Shown here in pieces: positions 1 to 10,905 of a stretch of DNA of 64,000 nt (position 1 is its first letter; each line of letters opens with the position of its first letter). The translations under genes and the position numbers were made by a program. Origin of the DNA: Artemia franciscana (lineage: Eukaryota > Arthropoda > Branchiopoda > Anostraca > Artemiidae); NCBI RefSeq assembly GCF_032884065.1, contig NC_088867.1, positions 682,001 to 746,000 of the forward strand. Reading direction: 5' to 3'. Under the pieces are notes generated by a model. It did no database searches, was not told where the DNA came from, and saw only the letters and a list, made by a program, of their open reading frames with translations.

Positions 1-2150
1 ACCTCTTGATGTCATAATTCCTTCATTTTTAAAGAAATTAGAGCTTATCAACGGCTCCTTTCATAAAAGTAATATTATAAAGTTGGCATACATTTCTTAA
101 AGTCAAATTTTATTGAACATAACATATACACGTTTTTTTAACATTAGTAAATAACTCTTAACATGGTAATATTAATTAAATTTTATTCAAAATACCCATT
201 AAGCTAACACACGCTTTTGAAAACATCATGGGATCTTTTGTTTCATTGTTTTCGTTAATTATCAAGAAAAATCTGGATAGATAATGCTTAAAATAAGCTC
301 TTTAATATAAAAAAACCCTTAAAATGAAATTCTGACACTTTAAAAAAAGAAAAAAGCCTATACTAAGCCTGAAAACAAACGAATATAAGCTGTGCATGGT
401 TATTTCCCTTAGAATTGCTCGTAGATAGATAACAAGACATGAACTAGTTAAGCTGGGAATCTGAAGGAATTTCTATAGTTAGGACTTAAAAAGTTGTCTC
501 CTGGTTTCTCTGACATCTCTTGTCTTCTAATTTTTAGCTAAAGCACCCTTTTTGGAGTGGTACCATGCAGTAGATTTATACATATACTATCAATGGTACA
601 AAAAGAGGACGTGGCCTATCTGATAGCCACACCTCTAACTCTAACTTCACCTCTAACTTCTCAGCAAAAAGCTAGGCAGTTATTTTCATTAATTGGTTTA
701 AAAGTTAGAACATTCTAACAATCAGATTCTGATGTGAATCTGCCTCTAGGAAAAAAAAAACAACTTTACAACTTTTTTTTAACAACTTTAGTAGACTCGG
801 GTTTCAAGTGTTTTATCAATTTATATTTTTTTGTTTCGGAACGTGTCTGTTTTTCATGATAAAAAATACTGTCGGTACATACCCGTGAAAATTTCATGTC
901 GCAAAGATGAAACGAAAATTCATTTATTAAGGCAAATGGTAATTTTTAATCTGAAGCAAAACTACACATGATGACCATTTAACAGAGTTAGGTATAATAT
1001 CAATCAAAATTGACAAGCTGTAAGTACCGGGTGACCCGGCTCAAGAGTAATCGAAACCCTAAAACACAAATATTTGATAATAGTGCATACTACAAAAGAA
1101 TCGAACATTCAAGTTGATTTCAAAAATATAAAGCTCATTAAGCTTAATGGTACCCATTTAAAGTTACAAGCCAGTGAAAATATGATCTATGTTTGAAAGA
1201 GGGAAAGCAACCAAAACAGGTGATCTAAATGGAAATCACACCATCATATTCAGCACATCAAATAACCCTATTTTCAAGTTTCAAGGTCCTATATACCAAA
1301 ATGCGGAATTTAAAATTTTTACCACAAACAAAATCACGTATGTGTTTCTTGTGTTTGTTGTTTTTTTTCCAGGAGTGACCAAATCGGACACGGTGATCGT
1401 ATAAGATTGGGAGACGGCTTACATAAATTCGATGCAAAAAGAAAGAACTAAATTATTTTTTTGCACAATATACCTTACTTCTCCGCAAAGCAGTTTTAAA
1501 TTATAAATAAACATGGACTTACCCTTGTACAAAGTAGAGTAGTTTAGAAACTCCATTTGAAAGGCCATTTTTTGAGCACATCTCAACATTTTGACTCTTG
1601 ACTAGCTAAATTTTGCTTCAAATTTGACATCTCTCAATCCAAAACAGATTCTTTTTTTCTCAAAAAGCCACATTTTCATGAAAAATGAAAAAGATGAGTT
1701 TCCTTAGAATTTTTTGATACGATAAAATAATATTATTGAGTATTAAGCCTGTGATTTCATAGTTTCCTCCTATAGAAATTATAAATTTTACTTTTGAAAT
1801 ATTCTATAATGATTGAAACAAGCAAGCATGGCAACATAAAACATGGCACTGAGATTAGTGTAAGAAGGTGTGCTACATTAATCGAGTTCTAAAGTGTCTG
1901 GTAATGGTCTGTCTTTCTCGTTCAAACAGTAAATTTGGAATAAATCAATGTATTATGCTCTTGTGTCAGTTGCGGATTTGGCCTAGCGGTCCCTTGAACC
2001 CTTCTTGAAATAATATTATTGAATTATAATCAAGTAGGTGTGGGCATCTAGCCATGGCATATTGTAGAAAAAGCTAAGACAAATAGTCCGATAGAGTGAG
2101 GGGCAAATCTTACATGAACCCTTACTAGGACTAGTCAGTTCATTTGTTTT
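1..2150. other. AT-rich stretch without a recognisable feature
   Basis: No frame in this stretch has domain-like content; the longest open stretches are about 60 to 70 codons of low-complexity AT-rich translation. A short direct repeat built on 'acctctaact' lies near 631-660. No tRNA, hairpin or transposon end was recognised. Confidence 0.6.
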
Positions 2151-4637
2151 AGTAAGAAATGGGCTAAAATTTACCGGCAACTGCATATTCATAAATTTCA
2201 TTTGTGGGTTTGGTCAATCTGTCAGATGAACCTGTGGCCTAGACAATATTTATGGCGCTTGGGTCGGTTGCAGCTCGACCAAGGGGTTATCCGACTGCTC
2301 CGAGTGTGGTATTTTTATTGTGTTTGAGAAAGTCTTGTGGGTGCAAACAATTTTTGCTCAGAGTAGAAAAGACCCTTCCTTGGCCCATTAGCGCCACTCG
2401 ACCAAGCTCGTCGGTTGCAGCTCGACCAAGGTGTTATCCGACTGCTCCGAGTGTGGTATTTTTATTGTCTTAAAGAAAGTCTTGTGGGTGCAAACAATTT
2501 TTGCTCAGAGCAGAAAAGACCCTTCCTTGGCCCATTAGCGCCACTCGACCAAGCCCGTCGGTTGCAGCTCGACCAAGGGGTTATCCGACTGCTCCGAGTG
2601 TGGTATTTTTATTGTGTCTGAGAAAGTCTTGTGGGTGCAAACAATTTTTGCTCAGAGCAGAAAAGACCCTTCCTTGGCCCATTAGCGCTACTCGACCAAG
2701 CTCGTCGGTTGCAGCTCGACCAAGGGGTTATCCGACTGCTCCGGGTGTGGTATTTTTATTGTGTCTGAGAAAGTCTTGTGGGTGCAAACAATTTTTGCTC
2801 AGAGCAGAAAAGACCCTTCCTTGGCCCATTAGCGCCACTCGACCAAGCTCTCGGTTGCAGCTCGACCAAGGGTTTATCCGACTGCTCCGAGTGTGTATTT
2901 TTATTGTGTTTGAGAAAGTCTTGTGGGTGCAAACAATTTTTGCTCAGAGCAGAAAAGACCCTTCCTTGGCCCATTAGCGCCACCTGGGTTTTATTGAGGT
3001 GATACGAAGAAATGGGCTAACATTTACCGGCAACTACATATTCATAAATTTCATTTGTGGGTTTGATCAATCTGTCAGATGAACCTGTGGCCTAGACAAT
3101 ATTTATGGCGCTTGGGTCGGTTGCAGCTCGACCAAGGGGTCATCCGACTGCTCCGAGTGTGGTATTTTTATTGTGTTTGAGAAAGTCTTGTGGGTGCAAA
3201 CAATTTTTGCTCAGAGTAGAAAAGACCCTTCCTTGACCATTAGTGCCACCTGGGTTTTATTGAGGTGATATGAAGAAATGGGCTAAAATTTACCGGCAAC
3301 TACATATTCATAAATTTCATTTGTGGGTTTGGTCAATCTGTCGGATGAACCTGTGGCCTAGACAATATTTATGGCGTTTGGGTCGGTTGCAGCTCGACCA
3401 AGGGGTTATCCGACTGCTCCGAGTGTGGTATTTTTATTGTGTTTGAGAAAGTCTTGTGGGTGCAAACAATTTTTGCTCAGAGTAGAAAAGACCCTTCCTT
3501 GGCCCATTAGCGCCACCTGGGTTTTATTGAGGTGATATGAAGAAATGGGCTAAAATTTACCGGCAACTACATATTCATAAATTTCATTTGTGGGTTTGAT
3601 CAATTTGTCAGATGAACCTGTGGCCTAGACAATATTTATGGCGTTTGGGTCGGTTGCAGCTCGACCAAGGGGTTATCCGACTGCTCCGAGTGTGGTATTT
3701 TTATTGTGTTTGAGAAAGTCTTGTGTGTGCTAACAATTTTTGCTCAGAGCAGAAAAGACCCTTCCTTGGTCCATTAGCGCCACTCGACCAAGCCCGTTGG
3801 TTGCAGCCCGACCAAGGGGTTATCCGACTGCTCCGAGTGTGGTATTTTTAATGTGTTTGAGAAAGTCTTGTGGGAGCAAACAATTTTTGCTCAGAGCAGA
3901 AAAGACCCTTCCTTGGCCCATTAGCGCCACTCGACCAAGCTCGTCGATTGCAGCTAGACCAAGGGGTTATCAGACTGCTCCGAGTGTGGTATTTTTATTG
4001 TGTCTGAGAAAGTCTTGTGGGTGCAAACAATTTTTGCTCAGAGCAGAAAAGACCCTTCCTTGGCCCATTAGCGCCACTCGACCAAGCTCGTCGGTTGCAG
4101 CTAGACCAAGGGGTTATCAGACTGCTCCGAGTGTGGTATTTTTATTGTGTTTGAGAAAGTCTTGTGGGTGCAAACAATTTTTTCTTAGAGCAGAAAAGAC
4201 CCTTCCTTGGCCCATTAGCGCCACCTGGGTTTTATTGAGGTGATATGAAGAAATGGGCTAAAATTTACCGGCAACTACATATTCATAAATTTCATTTGTG
4301 GGTTTGATCAATCTGTCAGATGAACCTGTGGCCTAGACAATATTTATGGCGCTTGGGTCGATTGCAGCTCGACCAAGGGGTTATCCGACTGCTTCGAGTG
4401 TCGTATTTTTTATTGTGTTTGAGAAAGTCTTGTGGGTGCAAACAATTTTTGCTTCGAGTAGAAAAGATCCTTCCTTGGCCCATTAGCGCCACCTGGGTTT
4501 TATTGAGGTGATATGAAGAAATGGGCTAAAATTTACCGACAACTACATATTCATAAATTTCATTTGTGGGTTTGGTCAATCTGTCGGACGAACCTGTGGC
4601 CTAGACAATATTTATGGCGCTTGGGTCGGTTGCAGTT
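2151..4637. repeat. Satellite array with short (147 bp) and long (267 bp) monomers
   Basis: The marker 'ggttgcagctcgaccaag' recurs at about 2266, 2413, 2560, 2707, 2853, 3119, 3385, 3652, 3799, 3946, 4093, 4360 and (truncated) 4628. Spacings are 147,147,147,146,266,266,267,147,147,147,267,268. The long monomer is the short one plus about 120 bp carrying 'gaaatgggctaaaatttacc' and 'cctgtggcctagacaatatt'. The short monomer ends in 'cactcgaccaagctcgtcgg', so it could arise from the long form by recombination between the flanking 'ctcgaccaag' copies. The first copy begins inside the long-only segment at about 2151, and the array stops abruptly at 'ttgcagttagc'. A length of 147 bp equals 49 codons, so any open frame stays open across consecutive short monomers; I read these frames as by-products, not genes. 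Confidence 0.93.
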
Positions 4638-5860
4638 AGCAATTAGTATAGAAAAAAAGAGCTTTGCAAACTCTAAGCAATAAACTTTAAGCAATAAAAA
4701 TAAGAATAATTACCCATTGAAATTCAGCCTAGGCATTCCTTTTGAATTATATGTAAAAGAAATAAGTTTCGTCAACTTTTTTTGGGTCGTTTCTGTGGTT
4801 AATTTTCAGTCCATCACTGCTTTGGAAAAAAAGGAAGACAAATGAAGAATTAAAAATTCACAATGCTTGAAAAAACTGAGTCAACAGTGCTAAACTAGTT
4901 GAAAAAAAATGAAGGACAGCAATTTTGACAATATCCTAAAACTAATCTTGAAAGCTCTACTAAAATCCAATCTTCTATTTCTTGGATTCGTAAGTAATGA
5001 ATCATAATTGCAAGTTAACATAATTTCTACTCTTTGATTCTGTTTAATAATTTTTACTTCTTATTTCTGTACCCTTCCATTTGGAAAAAATATATGATAA
5101 TATCTGTAAAAATATCTTAATTACTGGAATAAAAATACTACAATATGTACGAATATAATGTATTCCTTGTGCAAAAATTTATTCTTTGCCAGGTTTAGTT
5201 TGTATTTTCCCTGCATGTTTTACAACATTCATCTCGCCTCGTTCACTTCCCAGAATATGTGTGTAAATTTATAATGCAGCGAATACTGTCATAAAAACGG
5301 TAAAACCTACAACGAATAAAGACAAACTGAAAAATGTAAAGCCAAAAAATTAAAATTTTCTATTAGAAAGAATCCGGAAACTACAAATTAAAAAAGTTCC
5401 TAAGTACCATGCAAAGAAGAAAAATTGGGAGGTGGTGAGAGAAAAAGAGATATTATTCCAACTCATGGCAACGTTGAAATTGTTTATACAAAAATGAATT
5501 TAGTAGCTTTAGCAGTTGATTTCAATCTTTTATTACAACCCAATCACCTATGATATAAAACACACAATAAGCAAAGCAAAGGACATGGGGTAGCATTAAC
5601 ACTTGCAAGGGGAAAGCACATGCGGACGAGGCGCGTAGAACTACATCTTCTCGACAAAGCTGTCTATAGGGGGATGGGCAAAGTCTGGCCTAAATCACTC
5701 ATGAATTTATCTTTCTAACGGGTTTCTCAGTTCTGACGTAGCATGATTCATGACCTCTCGCGGTAGCACTTTCAGTCACTGCGTTATAACATGGGCATGT
5801 TTTTTTTGGAGTGCAAGGTTCAGAAGTATATGAGGAGTGACGTGTTGGTGTTACGGCAGG
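4638..5860. other. AT-rich stretch without a recognisable feature
   Basis: Single-copy-looking AT-rich DNA between the satellite and a slightly more GC-rich block. I see no coding frame, RNA gene, hairpin or transposon end here. Confidence 0.55.
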
Positions 5861-6096
5861 AGTCAAAACACTTGGTTTGGAGGCAGAGCTGGCCCCATCC
5901 TGGGAAACTCGTTCCCCCTTTCCACAGTTCTTTTTCCCAATGATTCGTTGGGATCCAGATTACTACTCCTTGAGCACAGCACTTTTGATCTTACTTCAGG
6001 TAGTTAGAGATAGGGCGGGGATTTATGAATCCGGTTTCTTCTTAGCAAGGACCCGGTCATTCTTCTTACAAAGCATGATCTTGGATTATCACTAAA

Positions 6097-6182
6097 TTGC
6101 ATGATGATGATGATAATGAGGATGGTTTTGATCGGGATTATGATAATGATGATGATGATAATAATGATTCTGATGATCCTCG
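6097..6182. repeat. ATG/ATA trinucleotide microsatellite
   Basis: Imperfect runs of 'atgatgatg' and 'ataatg' with one interruption at about 6121-6140. It lies about 130 bp beyond the C-terminal end of the minus-strand LINE relic. It could be that element's simple-repeat 3' tail, which is common in CR1/L2-type LINEs, but no clean junction is visible. Confidence 0.75.
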
Positions 6183-6310
6183 CTTCTTTGCCCGTCATCC
6201 TCGCTTGAGCGTTTTTAACGTTTGAGTATCCCAATAGGTGTTTTTTATTTGAGCTGTGAAAACATACCGTGTTATTGTTAAAAAGTTGTAGTCCAAGATA
6301 ATTCATGCCA

Positions 6311-6860
6311 CTATGTCACACAATGGCTGGCAGACAGCACCCTTTGGCATAAACTATATTTCCCAAGGCATTTCACCTTAATTTCTCTTAATCCATCTGA
6401 CAGATTTAAGGTCTTCCAGACTTGGAGTGACTGGATGGAGGGAGCATTGACAGTTGAATCTTTCAGTTGATTCCAACGGTTTATGACTTCTTGTAAAGAA
6501 TGTTTGGCGAGTTTTTGATCGGGAGCTTGACTTTGGTAGCTTCTTGGAGTGTCCTCTTGTGTTGTGCTACTTGTACTGAGATTGCCGCCAAAGATTGCTG
6601 ACTTTTTGTTCTGCAGCTTGTAAGTAAGCATCATATCGCTGCGAACGTGTCTGTAAACTAGAGTGGGTAGTTTGAGGTATGTGAGGCGGTCCTCATTTGA
6701 GGTCGATGCTAGACTTCGTATGCATTTTTTTTGGCTCGTCTCGTACGATTTCGATGAGTCTCACATCTTGTCGACAAGAAGGACCAGCAAGACACATACC
6801 AAAATCGAGATGGGGTCTGACGAGAGCCTTAAATAATTTTATAAATATAGATACCTGTCT
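6311..6860 (-). pseudogene. LINE ORF2 C-terminal region
   Basis: Continuing on the minus strand, 'LFKALVRPHLDFG' (about 6850-6805) is followed, after a frame change near 6720, by 'EDRLTYLKLPTLVYRHVRSD' (about 6700-6640). The open frame 6634-6311 then contains 'EVINRWNQL' and 'NAPSIQSLQVW'. This order (VRP-LEYG, RL-LKLPTL-RR-GD, RVI-WN-L-VV-A-S-F) is the conserved C-terminus of CR1/Jockey-type ORF2. It ends with a stop at 6311. Confidence 0.82.
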
Positions 6861-6885
6861 GCTGTTGATAGTTCATTTTAGCAGT

Positions 6886-7615
6886 TCAAGACTGGAGCTT
6901 GAACGGGAAACAACATTCTGGACATGGCTGTGAAATTTGTTTATCATCAATGATGAAACCAAGATCCCTTTCTTCTGCTCTATTCTCTAGTTGCTCTCTT
7001 ACTTTGGTGGTGGGGCTGTAGATCGTGTAGTTCGCCATTGGAATATTGGGTCCAAGGTGTAATACACAGCACTTTCCTACATTAGATTGGAGAAGCCAGT
7101 CTTTTGTCTGAACTTGTAGCTCATCTATGTCACGCTGGATGCTCTGAGGGCATGCAATACCAAAGAGTTTGGCATCATCAGCAAACAAGTGCATGCCATT
7201 GTCAATATGGTTAAATACATCATTGATGTAAATCAAAAAGAGAGTTGGGACCCAGTACAGCTCCCTGCGGTACTCCGCTCAATACTTCAGTCTGGTCAAA
7301 GTAGATTGGCTGGCCGTCTGTAGCAAATAAGCGAACTTTCTGCTTGCGATTTGTAAGGAAATTCATCAGCCAGTCTACAACAGCCTGATTGATGCCGATA
7401 GCGTATATTTCGGAGTGCAGTCGACTGTGAGGAACCTTGTCAAAGGCCCAAGCAAAGTCCAGAAGGAGCAGGTCAACCGGATGGCTGTGGTCAATTAGGT
7501 CTGTGATTTCCTTGTATGATTCCAAGAGGTTTGTTTCAATTGATTTCAACTTCTGGGATAGTATATTTTTCCACCATGTTTTTCTCAAGGCTATCGACAC
7601 ACTCTTTGACTTCAT
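6886..7615 (-). pseudogene. LINE reverse transcriptase core, frameshifted
   Basis: Two overlapping frames carry the palm of a reverse transcriptase. The frame ending at 7220 contains motif A with the catalytic Asp in 'LDFAWAFDKVPH' and motif B 'SGVPQGAVLGP'. The frame starting at 7236 contains 'IYINDVF' and the 'FADD' form of the catalytic YxDD box, followed by 'DLGFIIDDK'. The two join if one T is restored in the T-run near 7228-7233, so a single-base deletion separates them. RT motifs before A are absent. The enzyme would have copied element RNA at the target nick; this copy cannot. Confidence 0.88.
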
Positions 7616-7930
7616 CTATCCTTTCGGTGATATCACGTTTAAGCTTCTCTACCGCTCTTTTTACTATGTCCGTGATAGCCGAAGCACTTGGGACATTGGA
7701 TGTTATAAGGCTCGAGATTTCTACTAATGAAGGGGGGTCTGCTGATGTTCCAGATTGCTTGCAAATCGGACAGTACCTCTGCATATCTCCTACGGTTGAT
7801 TTCTTTGTAAAGAGTTCATACTCTTGGATGGATATGTTTATGTACTCTATACACTAACCATTTTTCACATCCATCACGTAATACAGCCTTAGATTATGGC
7901 TCAAGACCTTGTTTGCAGCCTCCGCAGAAA
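7536..7930 (-). pseudogene. LINE N-terminal fragment: degraded PHD-like zinc finger plus coiled segment
   Basis: Reading the minus strand from 7926 gives C-G-G-C, then a stop codon, then 'RDGCEKW'. A frame change follows, into 'ISIQEYELF' and 'RYCPICKQSG'. The order CxxC ... CxxW ... IS..EYE ... YCPxC is that of PHD fingers found in ORFs of arthropod Jockey/CR1-type LINEs, but the middle His and Cys are lost. From about 7735 to 7536 the frame continues as a charged, heptad-like segment (for example 'VKRAVEKLKRDITERIDEV'). Its role in a living element would be nucleic-acid or chromatin contact; here it is broken. Confidence 0.6.
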
Positions 7931-8075
7931 TCTAGAAATTTTTTGGACTGGATGATTTCCGTTAGCGGTCTTGTTTAGGACCCATGCTTGTTCGCACAAC
8001 TTTTCGGATTCATGTACTTGTTGGTATTTTCTTTATTTCTTATTCTGTGGCCGGCGTAAAAAAGGATCGCAGCGG

Positions 8076-8126
8076 GAATGAAAACGCAGCACGAATGAAA
8101 ACGCAGGGTGAATGAAAACGCAGCCC
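8076..8126. repeat. Three-copy 17-bp minisatellite
   Basis: 'gaatgaaaacgcag' followed by a three-base variable end (cac, ggt, ccc) occurs three times in tandem at 8076, 8093 and 8110. A partial copy may precede it. The surrounding block (8040-8360) is slightly GC-richer than its neighbours, but I do not recognise a gene in it. Confidence 0.85.
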
Positions 8127-8739
8127 AAAATTAAAAATTAATCGCCGTCTTTGAATGGTTACTGGATTGGACCTGTGGGAAGTGCAGATACCCGAATCGC
8201 CTATCCCCAGCAGTTTAAGGACAGATGTCCAGCCGGTACCACTACGGCCCTTCGTGTTCGTTATTGCTCTCTTCTGCACAGGTTTCTCCAAATGAAGAAG
8301 ATGAACAACTAAGTTTACGTAATCTGTAGATTTTTGGAAAAAAAAACAAATACTTCGCAATAGGAGACTGGCAACACTTTAAAATTAGAGTGAAGAAGAA
8401 GATGCACAACTCTCGAGAAAATTGAAAATGGATTAATTGACCTAGAAGTCTGAATATGTAAAGTTCAAAATCTGTGGTAGGTCGCTTAAATTAACACTTG
8501 GGGTACCACAAGATTAGGAATAATGCAAATAATAAGGAAAAAACAGCTTTGTCTCAGTTTGTTATATATTTATCCAGGGGTCAAATTTATGCAGCCACAT
8601 GGGTTTGTTGTTATTATTTTCAGACATTTTCCTATAAAATAACCGTGTACACTAGAATCGACCGTTTAAACTTAAAGAACATATTCCAATGGCTTTTCTT
8701 CTGATGACTTGACAATCGACGACAGAAAAAGGATGTTTC

Positions 8740-9060
8740 CAATTGTGTTTTGGAAGTTTTCCGTTTGAAAAGTGTGATATAGGATTTTTGGTTGGGCTCT
8801 TTCGTAGTTTAACTTGTCTGTATCAGCTTTGTTGGTGTTTGAAAGATTATTTTGGAAGACGCTGTTTAGTTCCGATGTATCCTGGTTTATCTTGTCAGTG
8901 TTAGCTTAGTTGGTATTTTTAAGTGTTCTTTGAAAGTTTTCCGATTATAAAGAATGATTTAGGACATTCAGTTGCGCTCTTTCGTAGTTTAGTTTGTCTT
9001 TGTCAGCTTTGTTGGTGTTTCAAAGAGATAAAATTTCGGAAGAATTAGTTTAGTTCTGTT
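8740..9060. repeat. Two degenerate copies of a 180-bp direct repeat
   Basis: Segments starting near 8755 and 8935 align at a constant offset of 180: 'gctctttcgtagttta' at 8796 and 8976, 'cagctttgttggtgttt' at 8824 and 9004. A weaker intermediate copy, 'cttgtcagtgttagcttagt', lies near 8891. The repeats sit just downstream of the MULE coding relic and may be its subterminal region; no terminal inverted repeat was found. Confidence 0.7.
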
Positions 9061-9105
9061 GTTGTTTCTTGTTAGCTCTGATCTTGATGTCTAGTCTAGT
9101 TCTCC

Positions 9106-9240
9106 TTAGACACAGCAGAGTTGACAGAAGTTCCTGCTGGATTCTGCTTCGCACTCACTACAGGCAACTGCTTTACAGTTTTTACATCTGAGCTGCATGT
9201 TCTCCGGTATCTGTTCTCGACAGTTATAACAACTGGCCAT
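9106..9240 (-). CDS. Small Cys-rich protein (44 aa) with four CxxC pairs
   Basis: An ATG at 9240-9238 opens an intact 44-codon frame ending in TAA at 9106-9108. Cysteines are at residues 4, 7, 19, 22, 27, 30, 39, 42 and 43: four CxxC pairs with spacing x11, x4, x8, typical of a two-zinc treble-clef or cross-brace fold (RING, FYVE and B-box-like folds use such spacing). It lies 48 bp downstream of the stop of the C48 segment and in the same reading frame. It may be the original C-terminal zinc domain of the MULE protein, now cut off by two stops (9289 and about 9264), or a separate small gene. I recognise no specific family. No promoter or polyadenylation signal was identified. Confidence 0.5.
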   Translation of the reverse strand: MASCYNCREQIPENMQLRCKNCKAVACSECEAESSRNFCQLCCV

Positions 9241-9288
9241 TCTGTTCTTTATTAAAAGAGATTAAAGTACCTGGACAGCCAATTCGTT

Positions 9289-10233
9289 TCAATATTTATT
9301 CATTAGTTCCACAGTTTTCATATTTGCCATTTCAGTATCATCGTTATATAAGTCTATGACTTTCTGATTGGATACTGTGGATCTTCCCTTTGACCGCTTA
9401 TACTTAGAAGGTGATGGAAGATCAACTGACAGTGCACTTCCCAAATAGGTTATCACATTTGCGTAGTCTTGGGCATATTTGACAACAAAAAGCCCGCAGC
9501 TTGACAAATCTACTTGTGGAGCAATTCCACACGAACAAAGTTAAAGTTCTGTGTAGCGTTTATCAATCCCATCCATGAGATATTTTAGGTTGGAAAGGAC
9601 TTGCCTCCCTTGAGTACGGTTTAATGACTTCAAACTATCGAGAAGATAAAAAGTTCTCCTGGAGAAATCACATATTCCCGAAATGAAATGATTCTTGCGC
9701 TCCCTATCTAATATATCACGCATATTGACACACAATGGAACAAACGGAACACTGCAATCATGTGAAACATCACTAAATTTTTCTCTGGGCGTTTCTGGGT
9801 ACGACTTTAAAGCATCAATATTTGTCAAATTGAAAGTAGAATAAATATCGATAGTTCTTGCTGACACACAGCCAGAAGTAACAAGATTCACGAGGTAGGA
9901 CACCATTTCAGTTTTGAGCCAAGTCTCAGGCCTCAGCAGCGATTCAATGTCTTCAAAGAAAAACGTAAACACGTCTGTGTCCCTTAAGGGAAAATTAGTA
10001 GCTCTCCACCAAACTAGTTTCGCTGCGTTTTCTACGACAGCAGAATTGGTAGATTCGACCACTATTCCAAAAAGCCTTTTTAAAAGCTTGATCACTTCTT
10101 TTGCCTCGTCATACAAATCATTTATGGGACCTGTAAACGCATAACCATGACAAATTGATGTAGGAATTGTAGACGGGATAGCTTCAAAACGAATATTCCG
10201 TCTCCTTGCCATTTTTCTGGGTTTCACCGGTTG
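9289..10233 (-). pseudogene. Ulp1/C48-type cysteine peptidase domain of the MULE, split by one in-frame stop
   Basis: Seen: 'ETWLKTEMVSYLVNL' matches the conserved WL-D--I--Y helix of Ulp1 peptidases. 'RKNHFISGICDFSRRTFYLL' with 'DSL' gives catalytic His (codon 9690-9688) and Asp (9669-9667). 'APQVDLSSCGLFVVKYA' gives the oxyanion-hole Gln (9516-9514) and catalytic Cys (9498-9496). All four key residues are present in order in one frame; a TAA at 9541-9543 lies between the Asp and the Gln/Cys. Family knowledge: C48 enzymes cleave SUMO or related modifiers, and MULEs carrying them are known mainly from plants. The stop makes the enzyme non-functional unless read through. The C-terminal tail is charged and ends at a TGA at 9289-9291. 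Confidence 0.85.
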
Positions 10234-10674
10234 AGTGGGGCAATGCTTCCTTTTTTTACAGTCTTCACAAACTGTATATCTTCTGTTTGCTTTGCAACTT
10301 TTGAATTATGATCCCCCGTCAGAGCTTCTCGATTGGTACTTGGAAGTCTTTTTAAGTGAAGCTATTTCAGTATTTTCTTTGTTTTTATTTCTGATACCTG
10401 TTTCTAATGTATTCTGTTCTCCACTTGTTTTTAAAATAGGTTTTGATGTTTCATTTATTGGAGATGTAAAACTTCCCTCATCCTGATTATCACTATCAGA
10501 AGTAAACGACAATTTATGGGCTGCTGCAGAATCAGCTGCAGGTTTAATATTGTAACAGTCCTGAATGGTTAATGAGCTTTTTATTCCAGGCCTCACATAC
10601 CTTTTAGATCTTACTTTGACGTTCTTGAGAGTTTTCAGCTGTATATTGGATTTTTCGGTTACTAGATCATGTCC
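10234..10674 (-). pseudogene. Linker and C4 zinc cluster between SWIM finger and C48 domain
   Basis: In the same frame as the SWIM and protease segments, a Ser/Thr/Lys/Asn-rich linker runs to a TAA at 10306-10308. Immediately after it comes 'CKANRRYTVCEDCKKRKHC', with Cys codons starting at 10296, 10269, 10260 and 10242 (spacing x8, x2, x5). This resembles a compact zinc knuckle. The tail is basic ('KPRKMARRRNIRF') and leads without interruption into the peptidase segment, so the linker, cluster and protease formed one protein. Confidence 0.6.
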
Positions 10675-10905
10675 TCAAGATCTTAAAACTGCTAGTTTGC
10701 AAGGGCATGCAGGAATTCCAAAATCACAAGAACAATCAGAAAGTTCAACCAAGCTCTTCCTCTTAGTACCCTTTGTAACAATTTTATTTCCTCTAACAGT
10801 GATTGTTTCTGTGCGTGGTGTCACAACATTAACCTTCTTTCTAGTCAGATTTGAAACAAGATACACTTGATTTTCGTTGCAAAATGTGACATGTCCTTTC
10901 TCCAT
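10675..10905 (-). pseudogene. MULE SWIM-like zinc finger
   Basis: The frame from 10905 gives 'QVYLVSNLTRKKVNVV' and then 'DCSCDFGIPACPCKLAVL'. SWIM fingers (CxCx(n)CxH) follow the catalytic domain in MULE transposases and bind DNA or protein; here the last ligand reads as Cys (CxC...CxC) rather than His. A TGA at 10675-10677 closes the frame, but the same frame is open again on the other side. Confidence 0.7.

Larger units (their letters stand above)
6311..7930 (-). mobile_element. Degenerate non-LTR retrotransposon (CR1/Jockey-like LINE), internally deleted
   Basis: On the minus strand a PHD-like finger (about 7926-7740) is followed by a coiled segment, a partial reverse transcriptase (7615-about 6900) and the LINE C-terminal region (about 6860-6311). 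Seen directly: RT motif A 'LLLLDFAWAFDKVPHSRL', motif B 'SGVPQGAVLGP', motif C 'FADDAKLF', then 'LFKALVRPHLDFG', 'EDRLTYLKLPTLVYRHVRSD' and 'VINRWNQL'. These are hallmarks of the CR1/Jockey group. The AP endonuclease and the RT segments before motif A are missing, so the PHD-like segment joins the RT core through an internal deletion. At least three frameshifts and one stop make it non-functional. Confidence 0.88.

Noticed and set aside
2252..4511. Long open frames across the satellite array (up to 167 codons)
   Set aside because: They exist because the short monomer is a multiple of three; the translation is a repeated 49-residue text with no domain, and other frames in the array are also open.
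8040..8360. 106-codon minus-strand frame over the 17-bp minisatellite
   Set aside because: Translation of a repeat and flanking GC-richer DNA without recognisable domain. A plus-strand 'WTCGKC' reading also looked PHD-like but stops soon after.
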